Assembly (NCBI RefSeq): GCF_003852405.1
Contig: NZ_QAJM01000023.1
Location: forward strand, 62,001-126,000
Source of the DNA: Pseudomonas sp. KBW05
GTDB lineage: Bacteria; Pseudomonadota; Gammaproteobacteria; Pseudomonadales; Pseudomonadaceae
Direction: 5' to 3'
DNA length: 64,000 nucleotides
This document shows positions 18,584 through 28,045 of the stretch, piece after piece (position 1 is the stretch's first letter; the number at the start of each line of letters is the position of its first letter). The notes beneath the pieces were generated by a model. It was not told the DNA's origin, searched no databases, and was given only the letters and a program-made list of their open reading frames with translations. Made by a program: the position numbers and the translations under genes.

Positions 18584-20836
18584 ATGAGAGCAGGGATGTT
18601 CGCGTTTGCATTGGGGTTGCTGGCGTTGCGCTATTTGCCGGCATTGCCATCTGTCGGCTGGCTGTTCGCCATGTTGGTGGTGGCATTGATGTTGTTGCCG
18701 TTTCGTACGTATTGGCTGGCGTTCTTCCTACTGGGCTTGAGTTGGGCCTGCCTGAGTGCGCAGTGGGCGCTGGATGATCGGCTGCGGCCGACACTGGACG
18801 GGCAGACGCGCTGGCTGGAGGGGCGTGTTGTCGGGTTGCCGCAGCAGACGGGCAGCGGTGTGCGTTTCGAACTGGCTGACAGTCGGTCGCGCCATGCCCG
18901 CTTGCCCAAGCGTATCCAGGTGTCCTGGCACGGCGGGCCGCCCGTGCGCAGCGGTGAGCGCTGGCGCCTGGCGGTCACGCTCAAGCGGCCCTCCGGGTTA
19001 CTCAATTTTCATGGCTTTGACCGCGAAGCCTGGCTGCTGGCCCAGCGCATTGGCGCCACGGGCTCGGTAAAGGATGGCGTGCGCCTGACGCCGGCGCGCA
19101 ATGCCTGGCGCGACAACGTGCGCCAGCGCCTGCTGGCCGTGGATGCCCAGGGCCGTGAAGCGGCGGTGGCGGCCCTGGTGCTGGGCGACGGCTCCGGGCT
19201 GGCGCCCCAGGATTGGCGGGTGCTGCAGGCCACCGGCACGGTGCATCTGCTGGTGATTTCCGGCCAGCACATTGGCTTGCTCTCGGGCCTGATCTACGGG
19301 CTGATCGCCGGGATGGCGCGTTACGGTTGCTGGCCGCGAACATTGCCTTGGCTGCCGTGGGCCTGTGGCCTGGCCTTTGCCGCAGCGTTGGGTTACGGCT
19401 TGCTGGCGGGGTTCGGTGTGCCGGTGCAGCGCGCTTGCGTGATGGTCGGGCTGGTATTGTTGTGGCGTTTGCGGTTTCGGCACTTGGGGGTGTGGTGGCC
19501 GTTGTTGCTCGCGCTCAATGGGGTGTTGGTGCTTGAGCCGTTGGCCAGTCTGCAAGCGGGGTTCTGGTTGTCGTTTGCGGCGGTTGCGGTACTGGTGCTG
19601 GCATTTAGCGGGCGTTTGGGGGCGTGGAGTTTCTGGCACGTGTGGACCCGTCCGCAGTGGCTGATTGCTATCGGTTTGTTGCCGATCTTGCTGGTGCTGG
19701 GCTTGCCCATCAGCCTCAGCGCGCCGTTGGCCAATCTGTTCGCGGTGCCGTGGATCAGCCTGGTGGTGTTGCCATTGGCATTGCTGGGGACTGCGCTGTT
19801 GCCGGTGCCATGGCTGGGCGAGGGGCTGTTGTGGTTGGCGGGCGGTGCACTTGATGGGCTGTTCAAGGGCCTTGAACTGTTGGCCGGGCAAGTGCCGGCG
19901 TGGGTCCCCGGCGAGGTCCCCTTGGGGTACTGGCTGATCAGCCTGTTGGGCGCGGTGTTGCTGCTGCTGCCCAAAGGCGTACCGTTTCGACTGCTGGGCT
20001 GGCCGATGCTGCTGTTGGCGGTGTTCCCACCCAGGGAGCCGGTGCCCCATGGCCAGGTGGACGTGGTGCAACTGGATGTGGGGCAGGGCCAGGCGTTGAT
20101 CCTGCGTACCCGCAACCATACCTTGCTGTACGACGCAGGCCCGCGCTTGGGGATGGCCGACATGGGTGCGCAGGTGGTGCTGCCCGCCTTGAAAAAACTC
20201 GGGGTAGGGCAGTTGGACCTGATGCTGCTCAGCCATGCGGATGCCGATCACGCGGGTGGCGCGGCGGCTGTGGCTCGTGGGCTGGCCATCCGTCGCGTGG
20301 TAGGTGGCGAGACCGAAGGCTTGCCGGCGTTTCTCGGCACCCAGCCGTGTGTGAGCGGGGAACGTTGGGAATGGGATGGCGTGGTGTTTGAACTATGGCA
20401 ATGGCCTGATGCTATTGAAGGCAATGCGAAGTCCTGCGTGTTGCAGGTCCAGGCCAGTGGCGAGCGGCTGTTGCTGACCGGCGATATCGACCGCGCCGCC
20501 GAGCGGGCCTTGCTCGCATCGCCCCTGGCGGTACCGACTGATTGGCTGCAAGCGCCCCATCATGGCAGCCGCAGCTCCTCGTCCTGGCCCTTTGTACAGC
20601 GGCTCTCGCCCACGTCAGTGCTGATTTCCCGAGGTAGAGGCAATGGGTTCGGTCATCCTCACCGGCAAGTGATAGAGCGGTATCAGGCGCTCGGCAGCCG
20701 GATCTACGACAGCGCCGAACAGGGTGCCGTGCGCTTGCGGTTGGGGGCCTTCGCACCACCGGTTGTTGCGCGCAGTCAACGTCGCTTCTGGCGCGAAGCG
20801 TTACCCTCAGGGCCTGTGGTCGGCGAACCCCGCTGA
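18584..20836 (+). CDS. comEC: DNA internalization-related competence protein ComEC/Rec2
   Basis: 750 residues: an N-terminal OB-like region, a central competence domain with about ten TM segments (VHLLVISGQHIGLLSGLIYGL is diagnostic), and a C-terminal metallo-beta-lactamase domain (LDVGQGQALILRT, LLSHADADHAGG, APHHGSRSS). ComEC forms the inner-membrane channel for single-stranded DNA in natural transformation. The gene is intact and of normal length. It leads the conserved comEC-exbB-exbD-lpxK series. Confidence 0.92.
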   Translation: MRAGMFAFALGLLALRYLPALPSVGWLFAMLVVALMLLPFRTYWLAFFLLGLSWACLSAQWALDDRLRPTLDGQTRWLEGRVVGLPQQTGSGVRFELADSRSRHARLPKRIQVSWHGGPPVRSGERWRLAVTLKRPSGLLNFHGFDREAWLLAQRIGATGSVKDGVRLTPARNAWRDNVRQRLLAVDAQGREAAVAALVLGDGSGLAPQDWRVLQATGTVHLLVISGQHIGLLSGLIYGLIAGMARYGCWPRTLPWLPWACGLAFAAALGYGLLAGFGVPVQRACVMVGLVLLWRLRFRHLGVWWPLLLALNGVLVLEPLASLQAGFWLSFAAVAVLVLAFSGRLGAWSFWHVWTRPQWLIAIGLLPILLVLGLPISLSAPLANLFAVPWISLVVLPLALLGTALLPVPWLGEGLLWLAGGALDGLFKGLELLAGQVPAWVPGEVPLGYWLISLLGAVLLLLPKGVPFRLLGWPMLLLAVFPPREPVPHGQVDVVQLDVGQGQALILRTRNHTLLYDAGPRLGMADMGAQVVLPALKKLGVGQLDLMLLSHADADHAGGAAAVARGLAIRRVVGGETEGLPAFLGTQPCVSGERWEWDGVVFELWQWPDAIEGNAKSCVLQVQASGERLLLTGDIDRAAERALLASPLAVPTDWLQAPHHGSRSSSSWPFVQRLSPTSVLISRGRGNGFGHPHRQVIERYQALGSRIYDSAEQGAVRLRLGAFAPPVVARSQRRFWREALPSGPVVGEPR

Positions 20837-20883
20837 CGAACCGATATGGTAAAGTGGCGCACTTTTTCAAGGGGACATTCACT

Positions 20884-21519
20884 GTGTGGGAATTGGTCAA
20901 ATCCGGCGGCTGGATGATGTTGCCGATCATCATGAGTTCTATCGCCGCACTCGGCATCGTTGCCGAACGCCTGTGGACCCTGCGCGCCAGTCGCGTCACC
21001 CCCGAACACCTGCTGGGGCAGGTCTGGGGCTGGATCAAAAGCAAACAGCTCGACAAGGAAAAACTCAAGGAACTGCGGGCCAATTCGCCCTTGGGTGAGA
21101 TCCTCGCCGCTGGCCTGGCCAACTCCAAGCATGGTCGCGAGATCATGAAAGAGTGCATCGAAGAGGCCGCCGCCCGGGTTATTCATGAACTGGAGCGCTA
21201 TATCAATGCCCTCGGCACCATCGCCGCCATGGCGCCATTGCTCGGTTTGCTGGGCACTGTACTGGGCATGATCGACATCTTCAGTTCGTTCATGGGCTCG
21301 GGCATGACCACCAACGCCGCGGTGCTGGCCGGTGGTATTTCCAAGGCGTTGATCACCACCGCTGCCGGCCTGATGGTCGGTATTCCTTCAGTGTTCTTCC
21401 ACCGTTTCCTGCAACGGCGCATCGATGAGTTGGTGGTGGGCATGGAGCAGGAAGCCATCAAGTTGGTGGAAGTGGTGCAGGGCGACCGTGATGTGGACCT
21501 GGTCGAGGGCAGAGCGTGA
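20884..21519 (+). CDS. exbB: ExbB/TolQ/MotA-type proton channel protein
   Basis: 211 residues with three TM segments (MMLPIIMSSIAALGIVAERLW; IAAMAPLLGLLGTVLGMIDIF; ISKALITTAAGLMVGIPSVFF). With ExbD it harvests the proton motive force for a TonB-like system. GTG 20884 (VWELVKSGG) is preferred because AAGGGGA lies about 8 bp upstream; an ATG at 20854 would place the ribosome site inside the gene. This copy lies in a cell-envelope cluster, so its partner TonB may not be the siderophore one. Confidence 0.87.
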   Translation: MWELVKSGGWMMLPIIMSSIAALGIVAERLWTLRASRVTPEHLLGQVWGWIKSKQLDKEKLKELRANSPLGEILAAGLANSKHGREIMKECIEEAAARVIHELERYINALGTIAAMAPLLGLLGTVLGMIDIFSSFMGSGMTTNAAVLAGGISKALITTAAGLMVGIPSVFFHRFLQRRIDELVVGMEQEAIKLVEVVQGDRDVDLVEGRA

Positions 21520-21944
21520 AATTTCGCCGCAAGCAACGGGAAAACGTTGATATCAACCTTGCGTCGCTGATCGACGTGGTGTTTATCCTGCTGCTGTTTT
21601 TTGTCGTCACCACCACCTTCACCCGCCAAACCGAGTTGCGCGTCGATTTGCCGGAAGCGGTCAGCGGCTCGCCGGCAGAAGACCAGCAGGTCAAGCAACT
21701 GGACATCGCCATCAGCGCCGACGGCGTGTTTTCGGTGAATAACCAGTTGCTGGCGAAGAACGACCTTGCCAGCCTGATGGACGCCTTGCAGAAGGAGTCC
21801 GGCGGCGACACCAAGATGCCGCTGTCGATCAGTGCCGATGGCAAGACCCAGCATCAGGCGGTGATCACGGCGATGGATGCGGCCGGCAAGCTCGGTTTCA
21901 GCCATCTGCGCATGACCACTGTCGAGGCGGCGAGCCAACCCTGA
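21516..21944 (+). CDS. exbD: ExbD/TolR family biopolymer transporter
   Basis: 142 residues, starting [29 protein letters not shown]: a basic N-terminus, then a single TM segment with the functional Asp in [10 protein letters not shown], and a periplasmic domain. It partners the ExbB-like protein encoded just upstream (4-bp overlap) and overlaps lpxK by 1 bp, so all three are translationally coupled. Confidence 0.9.
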   Translation: MKFRRKQRENVDINLASLIDVVFILLLFFVVTTTFTRQTELRVDLPEAVSGSPAEDQQVKQLDIAISADGVFSVNNQLLAKNDLASLMDALQKESGGDTKMPLSISADGKTQHQAVITAMDAAGKLGFSHLRMTTVEAASQP

Positions 21945-22954
21945 TGGCCATGTCTGATCGTTTACTCAAGGCCTGGTATGAAGGGCATCCGGCTCTCGCG
22001 TTGCTGCGCCCGCTGGAGGCGCTGTATCGCCGGGTAGTGCAGGGCAAGCGCGCGCGCTTCCTGGCGGGTGAAGGCCAGATCTACCAATCGCCCGTGCCGG
22101 TGGTGGTGGTCGGTAATATCACGGTGGGTGGCACCGGCAAGACGCCGTTGATCCTGTGGCTGATCGAGCACTGTCGCCGCAGCGGGTTGCGGGTGGGCGT
22201 GGTCAGTCGTGGCTATGGCGCCAAACCGCCGCAGTTGCCGTGGCGGGTCGAAGCCAGCCACAGCGCCGAAGTCGCCGGCGATGAGCCGTTGCTGATCGTG
22301 CAGCGGTGCGGTGTACCGCTGATGATCGACCCGGACCGTAGCCGTGCCGTCCAGGCCTTGCTGGCCAGTGAAACCCTGGACCTGATCCTGTCCGATGACG
22401 GCCTGCAACACTATCGCCTGGCCCGCGACCTTGAGCTGGTGCTGATCGACGCTGCCCGCGGTCTCGGCAACCGCCGTTGCCTGCCGGCCGGGCCGTTGCG
22501 CGAGCCGGTGGAGCGCCTGCAGAGCGTCGATGCGCTGCTCTATAACGGCGCGGCAGCCGATCGCGAAGATGGCTTTGCCTTTCGCCTGCAACCCACGGCG
22601 TTGGTCAACCTGCAAACCGGTGAGCGCCAAGCGGTCGAGCATTTTCCAGCGGGGCAGCGGATACACGCGGTCGCCGGTATCGGCAACCCGCAACGTTTCT
22701 TCAACACCCTTGAAACGCTACACTGGCAGGCGATACCCCATGCGTTTGCCGACCATGCGCCCTACAGCGCAGAGGTCTTGAATTTTATGCCGTCATTGCC
22801 GCTGGTCATGACCGAGAAGGACGCGGTGAAGTGCCGCGCCTTTGCCCAGCCCGACTGGTGGTACCTTGCGGTGGATGCGGTGCCGTCGCCGGCGTTCGTC
22901 GCCTGGTTCGACACGCAGCTGATGCGTCTGTTGCCCGCCCGTCTCTTGCCTTAA
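21944..22954 (+). CDS. lpxK: Tetraacyldisaccharide 4'-kinase LpxK
   Basis: 336 residues. Walker A-like P-loop [12 protein letters not shown], then [21 protein letters not shown] and AGPLREP, all LpxK signatures; an N-terminal membrane-associated helix precedes them. It phosphorylates the 4' position of the lipid A precursor. Two starts are possible, ATG 21944 (overlapping the exbD stop) and ATG 21950. Confidence 0.94.
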   Translation: MAMSDRLLKAWYEGHPALALLRPLEALYRRVVQGKRARFLAGEGQIYQSPVPVVVVGNITVGGTGKTPLILWLIEHCRRSGLRVGVVSRGYGAKPPQLPWRVEASHSAEVAGDEPLLIVQRCGVPLMIDPDRSRAVQALLASETLDLILSDDGLQHYRLARDLELVLIDAARGLGNRRCLPAGPLREPVERLQSVDALLYNGAAADREDGFAFRLQPTALVNLQTGERQAVEHFPAGQRIHAVAGIGNPQRFFNTLETLHWQAIPHAFADHAPYSAEVLNFMPSLPLVMTEKDAVKCRAFAQPDWWYLAVDAVPSPAFVAWFDTQLMRLLPARLLP

Positions 22955-22977
22955 CTGCTTCTTTCCAGGAAACACTC

Positions 22978-23163
22978 ATGGACACCAAATTGCTCGACAT
23001 CCTCGCTTGCCCGATCTGCAAAGGCCCGCTCAAGCTCAGCGCCGACAAAACCGAGCTGATCAGCAAAGGCGCCGGCCTGGCCTATCCGATCCGTGATGGC
23101 ATCCCGGTTATGCTGGAAAGCGAAGCCCGCACTCTGACTTCCGATGAGCGCCTGGATAAATGA
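22978..23163 (+). CDS. Trm112/YcaR family zinc-ribbon-like protein
   Basis: 61 residues: [18 protein letters not shown] with a CPIC pair, and [16 protein letters not shown], the Trm112 pattern; the second Cys pair of the zinc-binding form is missing, as in many bacterial members. A CCAGGAAA site precedes ATG 22978. It overlaps kdsB by 4 bp. Function in bacteria is not established; the position between lpxK and kdsB is conserved. Confidence 0.87.
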   Translation: MDTKLLDILACPICKGPLKLSADKTELISKGAGLAYPIRDGIPVMLESEARTLTSDERLDK

Positions 23164-23924
23164 CCACCGCCTTTACCGTTGTCATTCCTTCGCGCTTTGC
23201 CTCGACGCGCCTGCCGGGCAAGCCGCTGCAATTGATCGGCAAAAAGCCGATGATCCAGCTGGTGTGGGAACAGGCCTGCAAAAGCAGCGCTGAACGGGTT
23301 GTAGTCGCCACTGATGACCCACGCATCATCGCCGCCTGCCAGGGCTTTGGCGCCGAAGCGGTGCTGACCCGCGAAGACCACAACTCCGGTACCGATCGCC
23401 TGGCCGAAGTGGCCACGCAACTGGGCCTGGCTGACGACGCCATTGTGGTGAACGTGCAAGGCGATGAGCCGCTGATCCCGCCAAGCGTCATCGACCAAGT
23501 GGCCGCCAACCTCGCGGCCCACGGCGAAGCGCGCATGGCGACGCTGGCCGAGCCGATCGAAGACATCGACACCCTGTTCAACCCGAACGTGGTGAAAGTG
23601 GTCAGCGACATCAATGGCCTGGCGCTGACGTTCAGCCGCTCGACCCTGCCTTGGGCGCGCGACGCCTTCGCCAAGCACCCTGACGTATTGCCAGAGGGCG
23701 TGCCGTACCGTCGTCACATCGGCATCTATGCCTACCGTGCCGGCTTCCTGCATGACTTCGTCAGCTGGGGCCCGTGCTGGCTGGAAAACACCGAATCCCT
23801 GGAACAACTGCGTGCCTTGTGGCATGGCGTACGTATCCACGTGGGTGACGCCCTGGAAGCGCCGCCTGCGGGTGTGGACACGCCGGAAGACCTTGAGCGC
23901 GTCCGTCGCCTGCTGGGGGCGTGA
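23160..23924 (+). CDS. kdsB: 3-deoxy-manno-octulosonate cytidylyltransferase KdsB
   Basis: 254 residues of the GT-A-like nucleotidyltransferase fold: [36 protein letters not shown] and [11 protein letters not shown]. It activates Kdo as CMP-Kdo for the LPS inner core, matching its lpxK neighbour. It starts inside the end of the Trm112-like gene and ends overlapping the phosphatase start by 1 bp. Confidence 0.95.
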   Translation: MTTAFTVVIPSRFASTRLPGKPLQLIGKKPMIQLVWEQACKSSAERVVVATDDPRIIAACQGFGAEAVLTREDHNSGTDRLAEVATQLGLADDAIVVNVQGDEPLIPPSVIDQVAANLAAHGEARMATLAEPIEDIDTLFNPNVVKVVSDINGLALTFSRSTLPWARDAFAKHPDVLPEGVPYRRHIGIYAYRAGFLHDFVSWGPCWLENTESLEQLRALWHGVRIHVGDALEAPPAGVDTPEDLERVRRLLGA

Positions 23925-24388
23925 TGGAAGTCCTGTTTGTCTGCCTGGGCAACATCTGCCGCTCGCCAACGGCCGAAGGTGTGTTGCGCCACAAATTGCG
24001 CGACGCGGGGCTGGCTGGGCAGGTCGAGGTCGCGTCCGCCGGTACGGGTGACTGGCATGTCGGCAACCCACCGGACCAGCGCAGCCAGCGCGCGGCGTTG
24101 GCGCGCGGTTACGACTTGTCGGCGCAGCGTGCGCAACAGGTCAGCCGTGCCGACTTCGCGCGCTACGACCTGATCCTGGCCATGGACCACAGCAACCTGC
24201 GCAACCTGAAGGCGCTGCAGCCGGGGCAGGGCAAGGCACAGTTGGACTTGTTCCTGCGCCGCTATGACGCTGAGGTTGACGAGGTGCCAGACCCTTACTA
24301 CGAAGGCGAACAGGGCTTCGAACGGGTCCTGGACCTGATCGAACACGCCTGTGATTTATTGGTGATCGAAATCAAGGGGCGGCTATGA
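23924..24388 (+). CDS. Low molecular weight protein-tyrosine phosphatase
   Basis: 154 residues. The P-loop CLGNICRSP lies at the N-terminus (Cys near residue 7) and the acid loop DPYYEG is near residue 125: both catalytic elements are intact. Substrates may include envelope or capsule tyrosine kinases, but none is encoded nearby. ATG 23924 overlaps the kdsB stop; a GTG three bases upstream is an alternative. The stop overlaps murB by 4 bp. Confidence 0.9.
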   Translation: MEVLFVCLGNICRSPTAEGVLRHKLRDAGLAGQVEVASAGTGDWHVGNPPDQRSQRAALARGYDLSAQRAQQVSRADFARYDLILAMDHSNLRNLKALQPGQGKAQLDLFLRRYDAEVDEVPDPYYEGEQGFERVLDLIEHACDLLVIEIKGRL

Positions 24389-25404
24389 CCTTGCAAGTGC
24401 TCTCGCAGGTATCCCTCAAGCCCTTCAACAGCTTTGGCATCGACGTGCGTGCCCAACTGTTTGCCGAAGCCCACAGCGACGCGGACGTCCGTGAGGCCTT
24501 GGCCTACGCGGTTACGCAAGCGCTGCCGCTGCTGGTGATCGGTGGTGGCAGCAATTTGTTGCTGACTCAGGATGTTCCGGCGCTGGTGCTGCGTATGGCC
24601 ACCCAGGGTATCCGGGTGCTGCACGATGACGGCAAGTCTGTGGTGGTCGAAGCGGAAGCAGGCGAAGCCTGGCACCCGTTTGTGCTGTGGACCCTGGAGC
24701 AAGGTTTTTGTGGGTTGGAAAACCTCAGCCTCATCCCAGGTACCGTTGGCGCGGCACCGATGCAAAACATCGGCGCCTATGGCGTCGAGATCAAGGACGT
24801 ATTCGCCGGCCTGACCGCCCTGGATCGCCATACCGGCGAACTGCGGGATTTCAGCCTGGAAGAATGCAACTTCGCCTATCGCGACAGCCTGTTCAAGCAC
24901 GAAACCGGGCGCTGGTTGATCCTGCGTGTGCGTTTTGCCTTGAGCCGCACCAGCCATCTCAAGCTTGATTACGGCCCGGTGCAGCAGCGTCTGGCCGGGC
25001 AGGGCATCTCTGAGGCGACGCCGAGCGATGTGAGCCGCGCCATTTGCAGCATCCGCCGCGAAAAACTGCCAGATCCGGCAGAGCTGGGGAATGCTGGCAG
25101 CTTCTTCAAGAACCCGTTGGTCTCCCAGGTGCTCGCGACCGAATTGCAGGCGCGATACCCCGACCTGGTGGCTTACCCGCAGGCCGATGGCCAGATGAAA
25201 CTCGCTGCCGGTTGGCTGATCGACAAGGCCGGCTGGAAGGGCTTCAGGGACGGTGATGCCGGCGTACACGCGCTGCAAGCGCTGGTACTGGTCAACTACG
25301 GTGCTGCCACGGGGCACGATATTGCGAACCTGGCGCTGCGTATCCAGCGAGACATTGCTGAGCGTTTCAAGGTCGAACTGGAAATGGAACCCAACCAGTA
25401 CTGA
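24385..25404 (+). CDS. murB: UDP-N-acetylenolpyruvoylglucosamine reductase MurB
   Basis: 339 residues, the type I (E. coli-like) length. FAD-binding signatures VIGGGSNLLLTQD and LIPGTVGAAPMQNIGAYGVEIKD, the YRDS segment with catalytic Tyr, and GSFFKNP with the proton-donating Ser. It carries out the second committed step of peptidoglycan precursor synthesis. It ends the comEC-to-murB cluster and is followed by a strong bidirectional terminator. Confidence 0.95.
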   Translation: MTLQVLSQVSLKPFNSFGIDVRAQLFAEAHSDADVREALAYAVTQALPLLVIGGGSNLLLTQDVPALVLRMATQGIRVLHDDGKSVVVEAEAGEAWHPFVLWTLEQGFCGLENLSLIPGTVGAAPMQNIGAYGVEIKDVFAGLTALDRHTGELRDFSLEECNFAYRDSLFKHETGRWLILRVRFALSRTSHLKLDYGPVQQRLAGQGISEATPSDVSRAICSIRREKLPDPAELGNAGSFFKNPLVSQVLATELQARYPDLVAYPQADGQMKLAAGWLIDKAGWKGFRDGDAGVHALQALVLVNYGAATGHDIANLALRIQRDIAERFKVELEMEPNQY

Positions 25405-25416
25405 CCCCTTGAAAAC

Positions 25417-25452
25417 AAAAAAGCCCCGTATCTTTCGATACGGGGCTTTTTT
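25417..25452. terminator. Bidirectional intrinsic terminator
   Basis: A-tract plus GCCCCGTATC (to 25432), loop TTTC, GATACGGGGC plus T-tract (25437-25452): 16-bp stem flanked by A and T runs on both sides. It serves murB (+) and the convergent BI-1 family gene (-). Confidence 0.93.
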
Positions 25453-25466
25453 TTGCGTTACTTGGA

Positions 25467-26138
25467 TCAGTCGTCGCGGCTCATGATGCCGAAGATCTGC
25501 AACAGGCTGATAAACAGGTTGTAGATCGACACATACAGGCTGACGGTCGCCATGATGTAGTTACGCTCACCGCCGTGGATGATGGCGCTGGTCTGGAACA
25601 GGATGCACACCGAGGAGAACAGCACAAAACCCGCGCTGATCGCCAGTTGCAGGCCGCTGATCTGGAAGAACATGCCTGCAACCACGGCCGCCAGCAACAC
25701 GAAGAAACCCGCGGTGATGAAGCCGCCGAGGAAGCTCATGTCCTTACGGGTAATCAGCACGTAGGCCGACAGGCCGCCAAACACCAGCGCCGTCATGGCA
25801 AATGCCGAGCTGACCACTTCCGCGCCGCCGGCCATGCCGAGGTAACGGTTAAGGATCGGGCCGAGGATAAAGCCCATGAAACCGGTCAAGGCAAACGCCG
25901 ACACCAGGCCCCAGGCCGAGTCACGCAGCTTGTTGGTCAGGAAGAACAGACCGTAGAAGCCGATCAACACGACAAAGATATTCGGATAGCCAACGCGCAT
26001 CTGCTGCGCCACGAACGCCATCACGCCGCTGAATGCGAGGGTAAGGGCGAGCAAGCCGTATGTGTTGCGCAACACGCGGCTGACTTCAAGCTGCTCAGCC
26101 TGCGCGTTGCCATTCACTGCGTAATTCTGTTCGCGCAT
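25467..26138 (-). CDS. yccA: Bax inhibitor-1/YccA family membrane protein
   Basis: 223 residues with seven hydrophobic segments, beginning MREQNYAVNGNAQAEQLEVSRVLRNTYGLLALTL, and with the C-terminal ...SVCILFQTSAIIHGGERNYIMATVSLYVSIYNLF segment typical of BI-1/TMBIM proteins, including the di-Asp end (SRDD). E. coli YccA modulates FtsH proteolysis; the same is a fair guess here. It is a single gene, with a 152-bp gap before tRNA-Ser. Confidence 0.9.
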   Translation of the reverse strand: MREQNYAVNGNAQAEQLEVSRVLRNTYGLLALTLAFSGVMAFVAQQMRVGYPNIFVVLIGFYGLFFLTNKLRDSAWGLVSAFALTGFMGFILGPILNRYLGMAGGAEVVSSAFAMTALVFGGLSAYVLITRKDMSFLGGFITAGFFVLLAAVVAGMFFQISGLQLAISAGFVLFSSVCILFQTSAIIHGGERNYIMATVSLYVSIYNLFISLLQIFGIMSRDD

Positions 26139-26290
26139 GGCGACACTCCTTCAGTTTTGAAACGTTCAGTCGCAAAGATCATAACAGACGCTCTGTAACA
26201 AGCGATGCCGAGAGTTTGACAGTGTGTTTCATTCGGGTATTATGGCGCCCGCTGAGACAGGATGGTCTACTCTAATCCTGTGATGCAAAA

Positions 26291-26381
26291 GGGAAATTGG
26301 CAGAGTGGTTGAATGCACCGGTCTTGAAAACCGGCGAACGTTAATAGCGTTCCCAGGGTTCGAATCCCTGGTTTCCCGCCA
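26291..26381 (+). tRNA. tRNA-Ser(UGA)
   Basis: A cloverleaf with acceptor GGGAAAT/GTTTCCC, D-arm, anticodon stem CCGGT/ACCGG enclosing anticodon TGA, a long variable arm typical of class II tRNAs, the T-arm CAGGG-TTCGAAT-CCCTG and an encoded CCA end. The gene is complete and abuts the integrase end of the prophage, so its 3' half is the probable attachment site (attL). No second copy of the 3' end is visible in the window. Confidence 0.96.
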
Positions 26382-26390
26382 AGATTCAAA

Positions 26391-26417
26391 CAAAAGCCCC
26401 GCAATGTGGGGCTTTTG
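26391..26417 (+). terminator. Hairpin terminator after tRNA-Ser
   Basis: CAAAAGCCCC (26391-26400), 7-nt loop, GGGGCTTTTG (26408-26417), followed by TGTTTTT. It ends tRNA transcription and, read the other way, can end the leftward integrase transcript. Confidence 0.85.
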
Positions 26418-26455
26418 TGTTTTTGGGGTTTGGGTGGAACGCGGCGGTTTTTCAG

Positions 26456-26494
26456 AGGCGTTCCGAAACTTTCGGGTAGGCGTTCCGAAACTTT
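26456..26494. repeat. Two 17-bp direct repeats beside attL
   Basis: AGGCGTTCCGAAACTTT occurs exactly at 26456-26472 and 26478-26494 (22-bp spacing, about two helical turns). An inverted partial copy GGAACGC is at 26436-26442. Position between the tRNA core and the integrase gene fits arm-type integrase binding sites. Confidence 0.7.
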
Positions 26495-26496
26495 GC

Positions 26497-27546
26497 CTAT
26501 TTTGATGGTTTAGCAGTGGCGCCGATCCTCCTGTAAACCCGCTTCGTGATCTCCTGCTTGCTGTGTCCAAGTAGCAGGCTTGCGTCGCCAATATCGATGA
26601 TTTCCGATGCTGCTTTAGGTCGGATGTCGCGAAACTGAAAACCGCCAATCTTCGCGGCGAGGAGGGGATCGCCCTCTTCGACTGCTTTGGCGCAAGCTTT
26701 TTCCCGCGCCTTGTCCCAGCGCAAGCGCAGCATTCCCTTCGTCATCCGCTTTCCGTGCCTGTTTATCAGCAAGTACTTCGAGAGGTGACCGGCATTCCTC
26801 TCCGTAATTTCCCGAATCAGCCTACCCAAGCTGTTTTCTCCCTCCTCTGTGCACATCAGGATCCTTAGCTTCAGCCCCGTTTTGCCTTGCGTGACCAAGA
26901 AGTAGTCGCCCTCAACGTCGTCCCTGCGCATGGCGATCACGTCTGCTGGCCGCTGGCCTGTCAGGTAGCCCAGGTCCATGGCTTCCTTGAGTTCCGGCTC
27001 AGCCATCCCGTAGACCGCATCCCAAACCGCGGCGTTGGCGTAGTAATCACGTGGTGTTTCCTTGTTCTTGCGGATGCCCTGGCACGGATTCTCCCGCTCG
27101 GTCAGGCCCCATTCCCGCGCCATGTTGAACACGTGGGAGAGTAGGGCGATCTCCCGATTCGCCCGTACTTTGGCGGTACGGGCGTCGCGGTATCCGGCGA
27201 TACTGGCTGGTGTGATTGAGTCGATGGGCGCCCCGTCGAACATGGGCCGCAATTGTTTGAGCTCGGCTAGGTTGTCCTTCTGGGTACGCTCGCCTTTTTT
27301 CGGAATGACGTCGCGGGCGTATCGATCAAAGATCCCCTTCATCATCGTCAGATCGGCTGGCTTTTCTTTGGACTCAAGCTCTGCCCACTTCAATCGGGCT
27401 TTGCTCAAATCTCCCCCAAGCGGGATCTCCTTTCCCGTTGAGTCTCTGTAGTAATAACCCACCCAAACTTTACCGTTCTTACGAGGGCGTTTTCTCCGCA
27501 CCATTCCCGGCGGTAAGTCCCTGTTCTCAGTGTTTCGAGGTCGCAT
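26497..27546 (-). CDS. int: Tyrosine-recombinase phage integrase
   Basis: 349 residues: an N-terminal arm-binding part, a core-binding SAM-like domain (about 65-150) and a catalytic domain. Catalytic residues visible: Arg199 (TGQRPAD), Lys222 (QGKTG), Arg309 (FRDIRP), His328 (LLGHS) and Tyr338 (RVYRR). The first histidine of the usual HxxR box is replaced by Arg306, as in some families. It reads toward the tRNA and is last in the leftward operon, its start 2 bp after the DUF4224-like stop. It catalyses integration at tRNA-Ser. Confidence 0.94.
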   Translation of the reverse strand: MRPRNTENRDLPPGMVRRKRPRKNGKVWVGYYYRDSTGKEIPLGGDLSKARLKWAELESKEKPADLTMMKGIFDRYARDVIPKKGERTQKDNLAELKQLRPMFDGAPIDSITPASIAGYRDARTAKVRANREIALLSHVFNMAREWGLTERENPCQGIRKNKETPRDYYANAAVWDAVYGMAEPELKEAMDLGYLTGQRPADVIAMRRDDVEGDYFLVTQGKTGLKLRILMCTEEGENSLGRLIREITERNAGHLSKYLLINRHGKRMTKGMLRLRWDKAREKACAKAVEEGDPLLAAKIGGFQFRDIRPKAASEIIDIGDASLLLGHSKQEITKRVYRRIGATAKPSK

Positions 27547-27547
27547 C

Positions 27548-28045
27548 TCAGTTCACCCTGGAGAAGTCAGGTGTCCAAGCTGGTCTCGCCGGCGGTGTGC
27601 TCTGTTCTGCGAACGTTGGACTGGTCATGCCAAGCTTCATACGAGCGTACATTCGCCCGACCAATGGGCGGCCACCACGGCTCTCAACGAATACCCAATT
27701 GCGGTCGTTGAGCCATCTCCGTTGATGGGCACGCTGCTTGTATCCAGTCAGGTCGGCCAGTTCTTCGTCCGAGAAAATTTCAGTTTCTAAAGTTCTGGTG
27801 AGTGAATGGTGCGTATACCCCAAGGCAGGCTGCGCGAGCGGGCGTTCCTGAGCGTTTAGCGTTGCATCAGCGAGCGCTGCCCCGCGCAGCTTTTCGTGGG
27901 GTACACGTGCCTCGGCAGTGGCGCTGGAAGGAGCAGTAATGCCTGCTGCTGCGCAGCAGAGACTGTTTGTTTCTAGCGTGTCGCCACCATTGGCTATGCG
28001 GAGCAAAGCGGGCAGGGCGTTGGTGTTGTCCTGGTGGTTCTTCAT
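27548..28045 (-). CDS. DUF4224-like small phage protein, adjacent to int
   Basis: 165 residues. The C-terminal third (about 95-150: FSDEELADLTGYKQRAHQRR followed by WL..RNW and GRPLVGRMYARMKLG) resembles the DUF4224 domain often encoded next to phage integrases; a role as recombination directionality factor has been suggested by position only. The N-terminal half is low-complexity. Start 28045 (MKNHQD) overlaps the HD gene stop by 4 bp; the longer frame to 28291 lies inside that gene. Confidence 0.68.
   Translation of the reverse strand: MKNHQDNTNALPALLRIANGGDTLETNSLCCAAAGITAPSSATAEARVPHEKLRGAALADATLNAQERPLAQPALGYTHHSLTRTLETEIFSDEELADLTGYKQRAHQRRWLNDRNWVFVESRGGRPLVGRMYARMKLGMTSPTFAEQSTPPARPAWTPDFSRVN

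Noticed and set aside
18998-20251. A 417-codon frame antisense to comEC
   Set aside because: Low-complexity Gln/Arg/Pro translation, antisense to a certain gene, no ribosome site.
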